From positions 1-64,000 of the forward strand of contig CALIJI010000007.1 of NCBI GenBank assembly GCA_938017895.1: a stretch of DNA of 64,000 nucleotides, in the 5' to 3' direction. Each line of letters opens with the position of its first letter. The first letter of the stretch is position 1. A program made the translations under genes and the position numbers. The notes below the pieces were generated by a model. It worked only from the letters and a program-made list of their open reading frames with translations. It was not told the DNA's origin and searched no databases. This DNA is from an uncultured bacterium. Its GTDB lineage: Bacteria > Patescibacteriota > Saccharimonadia > Saccharimonadales > Saccharimonadaceae. Shown in pieces: positions 61,165 to 64,000 of this stretch.

Positions 61165-61611
61165 TTAGTTCATAAATTTCAAGTAAGATTCGTTATTATA
61201 TGCTGCCCATGCTCGATAGCCTTGTGATTGCCAGATTTTATAAGCAATCTCGGTATTTTTAGCTGGATTTGCCAGAATATCTCGACTGTGGCCGTGAACG
61301 CTGTTAATTTGGAATAATCCGTAGTCGTAAGTTCCGTCTGTATTTAATCCAGAATTATCCGACCTTGGATTACAGCCGCTCTCCGCTCGAGCGATTGCCA
61401 GCATAATTTTTGAGCTCCACGGGTATTTTTCAACCAATTCTCGAAACTCTTCGCACCGACCAGCAACCTGTGAACTCACAATTTTGGGCGAGGGCTGAAC
61501 TCGAGCCTCCACAGTTCGAGCTGAGCTTGGTTGTTTAGTCGCAGCTTCGAGAGTTGGTTTTAATTGTATCGAATTCGATACCTTTGGACTTACTTGTTTT
61601 GGTTTAAATTT
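61165..61611 (-). CDS. Lytic transglycosylase domain, second frame of a -1 frameshift
   Basis: The frame is open from the slippery site at 61602-61611 to TAA at 61165. It first encodes a Pro/Ser/Thr-rich linker (KFKPKQVSPKVSNSIQLKP) and then a lysozyme-like transglycosylase domain: catalytic Glu in ARAESGCNP, GTYDYGLFQINSVHG, AYKIWQSQGYRAW. No start codon precedes the linker; a GTG at 61512 lies within it without a ribosome site. So it is probably made as a fusion with the membrane protein upstream. It cuts peptidoglycan. Confidence 0.75.
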   Translation of the reverse strand, partial: KFKPKQVSPKVSNSIQLKPTLEAATKQPSSARTVEARVQPSPKIVSSQVAGRCEEFRELVEKYPWSSKIMLAIARAESGCNPRSDNSGLNTDGTYDYGLFQINSVHGHSRDILANPAKNTEIAYKIWQSQGYRAWAAYNNESYLKFMN

Positions 61612-61871
61612 CGAATTGTCTCAACTAATTTATCGTTATTTACTTTAGTGTTGCTTTCACCTTGTTTCATCCCAAAGTAGAAGGCCAAACCAGCAATAAC
61701 GGCTGTATAAATTACAATTGTTTTAGTTGTTTCGATTAATTTTTTCCAGTTAAATTTCTTAATATTTTTCATTTTATTTTCTCCTTTTTGTGTTTTTGGT
61801 TTGAGTTCAATTTTAGAGTTCTTGATTTTTTCAAACTCTTTTTCAAACTCAGTTTCGTTAATATTTTTCAT
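61590..61871 (-). CDS. Membrane anchor frame, first part of the frameshifted transglycosylase
   Basis: 93 aa from ATG 61871, or 60 aa from ATG 61772, which has the better ribosome site (AAAAGGAGA). One membrane helix (TIVIYTAVIAGLAFYF) after a Lys-rich stretch. Ends NLNQNK at TAA 61590. Its last codons contain the slippery sequence, so a shifted ribosome would add the transglycosylase domain, on the outside of the membrane. Confidence 0.65.
   Translation of the reverse strand: MKNINETEFEKEFEKIKNSKIELKPKTQKGENKMKNIKKFNWKKLIETTKTIVIYTAVIAGLAFYFGMKQGESNTKVNNDKLVETIRNLNQNK
61602..61611 (-). promoter_or_regulatory. Double slippery site A-AAT-TTA / T-TTA-AAC
   Basis: On the minus strand the zero frame is CGA AAT TTA AAC CAA. 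Both A AAT TTA and T TTA AAC fit the X XXY YYZ rule in the right phase. A -1 slip here enters the transglycosylase frame. The first heptamer is the same as in the tail chaperone gene. Confidence 0.7.
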
Positions 61872-61882
61872 AAAAATCTTTC

Positions 61883-61946
61883 TTCATTAGCTCAGCTAGG
61901 CCGATAGCAAGGGTGGGCCACCTACCAGCCCGACAGAGCTAATGAA
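61883..61946. repeat. Inverted repeat at the start of the rightmost phage operon
   Basis: 11-bp perfect arms (TTCATTAGCTC with GAGCTAATGAA) around 42 bases with a GTGGGCCAC near-palindrome in the middle. It lies 12 bases before the first start codon, so it could form an RNA leader structure or an operator. From here to 62222 I see no gene. Confidence 0.5.
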
Positions 61947-62148
61947 AACTTATTTCACTGTTCATTAAACTATTGGCTCACAATCTTTAATCTTTACTAT
62001 TTTTGCGGTTTTCGTTCGGTGAAAGTGAAAATTTATATCTTATATTCATACTTTTTACCAAATTGTTAAGGTTTAAATTGATTAGTAGAGTTTTTCTTAT
62101 CTCTATGAGACTTTGCTATATGGGCAACGCCTCAATTGAAATAACAAA

Positions 62149-62176
62149 AGGAGCACCCCTTGCAGTAGGTGCTCCT
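62149..62176 (-). terminator. Terminator near the right prophage end
   Basis: Perfect 9-bp stem AGGAGCACC with GGTGCTCCT, T-rich on the minus side. It would stop host transcripts entering the prophage. A nearby CTGCAAG/CTTGCAG pair (62191-62212) adds another short hairpin. Confidence 0.65.
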
Positions 62177-62221
62177 GTGTAAACAAAAATACTGCAAGGC
62201 TCATACTTGCAGCAATATTTC

Positions 62222-62268
62222 CATGGTAAGGATGAGGTCTCGGGTTCAAGCCCCGATCGTGGCTCCAA
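62222..62268 (+). repeat. Attachment site repeat (right)
   Basis: Second copy of the 47-bp tRNA-Thr 3' sequence. No acceptor or D-arm sequence precedes it, so it is not a functional tRNA. Confidence 0.95.
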
Positions 62269-62319
62269 ATAATTTTAAATATAACTATTCTGCTACTTAA
62301 TTTTTATATATTTAACAAA

Positions 62320-62343
62320 ACCCTCGAATATTTATTCGAGGGT
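62320..62343 (-). terminator. Terminator
   Basis: 11-bp stem ACCCTCGAATA with TATTCGAGGGT and 2-base loop; ends the minus-strand genes right of the prophage. Confidence 0.7.
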
Positions 62344-62358
62344 GTACTATATTTTACT

Positions 62359-62568
62359 CTAGACTAATGAGATCAAAGAATCTTGTTTTGCTAGCTCATT
62401 AGTCAGATGTTTATATTTTTCTTCTAGATTTTGTAAGTTACTTTCTGTGTACAGGTTATTTCCTGCGTATACAAAGTAATTAGTATCCATATGAAGCCTG
62501 TCATGAGATTTCATCATGGCTTTCTTCGAAATTTGACTTCTGTCTAGCTGATTCCGGTATGCCGTCAA
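62359..62568 (-). CDS. Hypothetical protein, overlapping frame
   Basis: 69 aa from a TTG that has no ribosome site; overlaps the 62501-62800 frame by 68 bases. Charged and helical (LQNLEEKYKHLTNELAKQ). It may be the shifted continuation of the preceding frame rather than a separate gene. Confidence 0.3.
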   Translation of the reverse strand: MTAYRNQLDRSQISKKAMMKSHDRLHMDTNYFVYAGNNLYTESNLQNLEEKYKHLTNELAKQDSLISLV

Positions 62569-62800
62569 GAAAAATCTCAGCTTCTCTAATCAAGCTCTTT
62601 CTTTGAATAGAGTGTATCTTTCTACGTTCGTAGTTTAATTTACTAATCTCTTCACGTAGCCCGATGTTAAAAATTTTATTTTTAAAACGTACTGGTACAA
62701 TATAATAATCATACCAAGATCCTCCTGCATTTGATGAGGCTCTATGGAAGTATATGACTCCTTTGATTTTTTCTCCTCTATGTGTAGCTGTAGCTTCCAT
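62501..62800 (-). CDS. Hypothetical protein
   Basis: 99 aa from ATG 62800 inside the end of the 62778-63140 gene (23-base overlap). Contains SWYDYYIVPVRFKNKIF then a charged helix (LNYERRKIHSIQRKSL). No recognised domain and no good ribosome site; could be coupled or a +1-shifted continuation. Confidence 0.45.
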   Translation of the reverse strand: MEATATHRGEKIKGVIYFHRASSNAGGSWYDYYIVPVRFKNKIFNIGLREEISKLNYERRKIHSIQRKSLIREAEIFLDGIPESARQKSNFEESHDEIS

Positions 62801-63140
62801 CCCAGCTTACCCGTATGAGTAGATGTTTTGATTTTAACGGATCTTCTGGTTTAAAGCACTTATTACCTTTTTTGCTTATCCAGAAATCTCCAAAAATAAA
62901 ATCAGCATCCCCATCCCCATCAAAGGGAATATTCATATTATCTGTTATTTTAGAATCTGTTGTGTAGCTTAGTGGATCTATTGGCTTTCTATCTTTATTT
63001 AGATGAAAATCCTTAGATAGCACAAATGTCACATTAGGCTTGTACTTTCCATAATCATGTACTAGAAAGCAATTTTCCGTTTCATGACAATGTGTTGTTT
63101 TATAGAGGCTCTTAGCCTCAGATAGAGTAAGTACTGTCAT
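62778..63140 (-). CDS. Hypothetical protein
   Basis: 120 aa, ATG with AAGGAG. Soluble, with a Gly/Asp-rich turn DGDGDADFIFGDFW. Together with the next two frames it forms a chain of overlaps just outside the attachment site. No family recognised. Confidence 0.55.
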   Translation of the reverse strand: MTVLTLSEAKSLYKTTHCHETENCFLVHDYGKYKPNVTFVLSKDFHLNKDRKPIDPLSYTTDSKITDNMNIPFDGDGDADFIFGDFWISKKGNKCFKPEDPLKSKHLLIRVSWDGSYSYT

Positions 63141-63334
63141 TAGATACTCCTTACCAATACCCTGTAAGATTAAGAGAATTTTTTCTCACATTGATTTTAC
63201 CGCTGTTAGTTAATGTTTAGATGATGTGTTTATTTTTATGATTGAAAGTAATTATTGCTAATAAAATAACTTGATTTTATCTTTTTGTTGTGATAGAATA
63301 GTTAAGAATTGTAAATATTAATTTAAGAGAGATT

Positions 63335-63541
63335 ATGGCAAAAAAGAATACGAAACGAAAGATTATCGGATTAGTTAGCGAAGCTACTGGTCAACGATTG
63401 TACTACACCCGCAAGAATACTCAGAACACTCCTGAAAAGCTTTCTTTGCGAAAATATAACCCAAAAACCCGAAAGCACGAAATTTTCACCGAGACTAAAA
63501 AATCCCTCGGCCGAAACGAAGTTAAGCCACGCAAAGGCTAA
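63335..63541 (+). CDS. rpmG: Ribosomal protein bL33
   Basis: 68 aa, ATG with AGAGAG. Basic, with IGLVSEATGQRLYYTRKNTQ (abridged), SLRKYNPKTRKHEIFTE and a short C-terminal KPRKG, the bL33 pattern. The zinc cysteines of the Zn-binding form are absent, so it is the Cys-minus type. A hairpin with TTTTT follows. Confidence 0.85.
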   Translation: MAKKNTKRKIIGLVSEATGQRLYYTRKNTQNTPEKLSLRKYNPKTRKHEIFTETKKSLGRNEVKPRKG

Positions 63542-63580
63542 AAAGTTCTCCCGCTTGGGAGTTCTTTTTATATAAAATAA

Positions 63581-63602
63581 AATCAGCTTTTTTGGGCTGA
63601 TT
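63581..63602 (-). terminator. Terminator of the TPR gene
   Basis: Stem AATCAGC with GCTGATT and T-rich flanks on the minus strand, overlapping the TPR stop codon. Confidence 0.6.
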
Positions 63603-64000
63603 AGATTTTTTTGATTGATGATTGATCTAAGCGATTTTGGCGAATAACTTTCCGATTGGCTTTAACTGTGTCGAGCTTAGCTTTAATTTCTTGGGCTTTC
63701 TCTGTTTCTCCAGCTTTAAGATAGATTGAACCAAGTAGCCGTAAAATTTGCGGTCTGTTATCAAGCTCAATAGCTTTTTCTAGAGCTCGAGCGGCAGTTT
63801 TATACTCTTTTAAGTTCTCAAGTGCTTTAGCGTAGGCCACATAGCGCGTAGGCAGGTTATTTTCAAGTTCCAGAGCCTGCTCGAAAGCTAATGCCGCTTT
63901 GCGGTAATCCTGAGTCTCTAGATAAATTAAACCGACGTTATGAAGGCTGGATGGCGAAGATTCAAGGCTTTGCGCGATTTCAAAACATTCAATTGCTTCT
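63601..64000 (-). CDS. TPR-repeat protein (partial, continues past the window)
   Basis: The frame is open from TAA at 63601 to the window edge, at least 132 aa. It has about three tetratricopeptide repeats (SLHNVGLIYLETQDYRKAAL; YVAYAKALENLKEYKTAARA; LRLLGSIYLKAGETEKAQE), each a helix pair, then a basic tail. TPR proteins are scaffolds for complexes. The start lies outside the window; an internal ATG at 63840 is not the start. Confidence 0.8.
   Translation of the reverse strand, partial: EAIECFEIAQSLESSPSSLHNVGLIYLETQDYRKAALAFEQALELENNLPTRYVAYAKALENLKEYKTAARALEKAIELDNRPQILRLLGSIYLKAGETEKAQEIKAKLDTVKANRKVIRQNRLDQSSIKKI

Larger units (their letters stand above)
31514..62268. mobile_element. 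Complete-looking prophage of about 30.7 kb, Mu-like head and siphovirus tail
   Basis: Bounded by a perfect 47-bp direct repeat made from the 3' part of tRNA-Thr, with a tyrosine integrase next to the left end. It contains every module expected of an intact temperate phage: recombination, terminase, portal, protease/scaffold, capsid, neck, tail tube, tail chaperone, tape measure, tail tip, lysis and fibre. Late and recombination genes are all on the minus strand; only the MazG-like gene and one small gene run plus. No broken structural gene is seen, so it may be inducible. No CI-like repressor or excisionase is recognisable. Confidence 0.93.

Noticed and set aside
62222..62268. A second tRNA-Thr gene
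   Set aside because: Only the 3' part of the tRNA is present; the acceptor 5' strand and D-arm are missing. It is the right attachment site.

Overview
The window looks like an AT-rich bacterial chromosome of the Patescibacteria (CPR) type, most likely a Candidatus Saccharibacteria (TM7) genome. This rests on gene content and is an inference: a VirD4/TraG-like ATPase, a sigma-4/HARE-HTH fusion protein, a compact glycogen operon (GT4, GH57, GH15), many very small genes, Shine-Dalgarno starts of the AGGAGG type mixed with leaderless-looking starts, and TGA used as a stop (standard code). No 16S rRNA is present to settle it.

Region 1, about 1-31.5 kb, is host chromosome: RNA methyltransferases, a MacB/LolD-like ABC system, a conjugation-type ATPase, two paralogous P-loop kinases, a patch of degenerate mobile DNA (8.4-10.4 kb, with a 58-bp repeat and a broken serine recombinase), topoisomerase I, a GT4 glycosyltransferase with an ABC-F ATPase, a glutaredoxin, a tRNA-dihydrouridine synthase, a heterodimeric ABC exporter, a YgjP-type metallopeptidase, and the glycogen operon. 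tRNA-Glu(CUC), tRNA-Trp(CCA) and tRNA-Thr(GGU) are here.

Region 2, 31,514-62,268, is a complete-looking prophage of about 30.7 kb inserted in the 3' part of tRNA-Thr(GGU). It is bounded by a perfect 47-bp direct repeat, and the left copy restores the tRNA. Nearly all genes are on the minus strand. From right to left in transcription order they are: a membrane-anchored lytic transglycosylase made by an apparent -1 frameshift; a recombination set (Erf-like annealing protein, YqaJ nuclease, SSB-like protein with a DIPF tail, VRR-NUC nuclease); a cluster of tiny genes with an odd tRNA-Arg(UCU) beside a 20-bp perfect inverted repeat; a LemA/membrane-protein group; a structured non-coding stretch; terminase; an AlbA_2 moron; a portal-MuF-papain-like-toxin fusion with a candidate immunity gene; a Mu-like head (protease/scaffold, decoration, gpT-like capsid, gpG-like protein); a membrane HNH moron with its own consensus promoter; a siphovirus tail with a frameshifted tail chaperone and tape measure; a CHAP-SH3-amidase-holin lysis protein; a fibre; and the integrase.

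The late modules appear to be separate transcription units. At their boundaries I find seven copies of one layout: a promoter with exactly 17 bp between the -35 and -10 boxes, then a hairpin within a few to about 30 nt of the -10, then a T4-5(A or C)T4-5 run or similar. Five of the hairpins share a GCGAC core. No CI-like repressor is recognisable, so these elements may be how the phage coordinates its late genes.

Region 3, 62.27-64 kb, is host again: overlapping small hypothetical genes, ribosomal protein bL33 and the end of a TPR protein that runs off the window.
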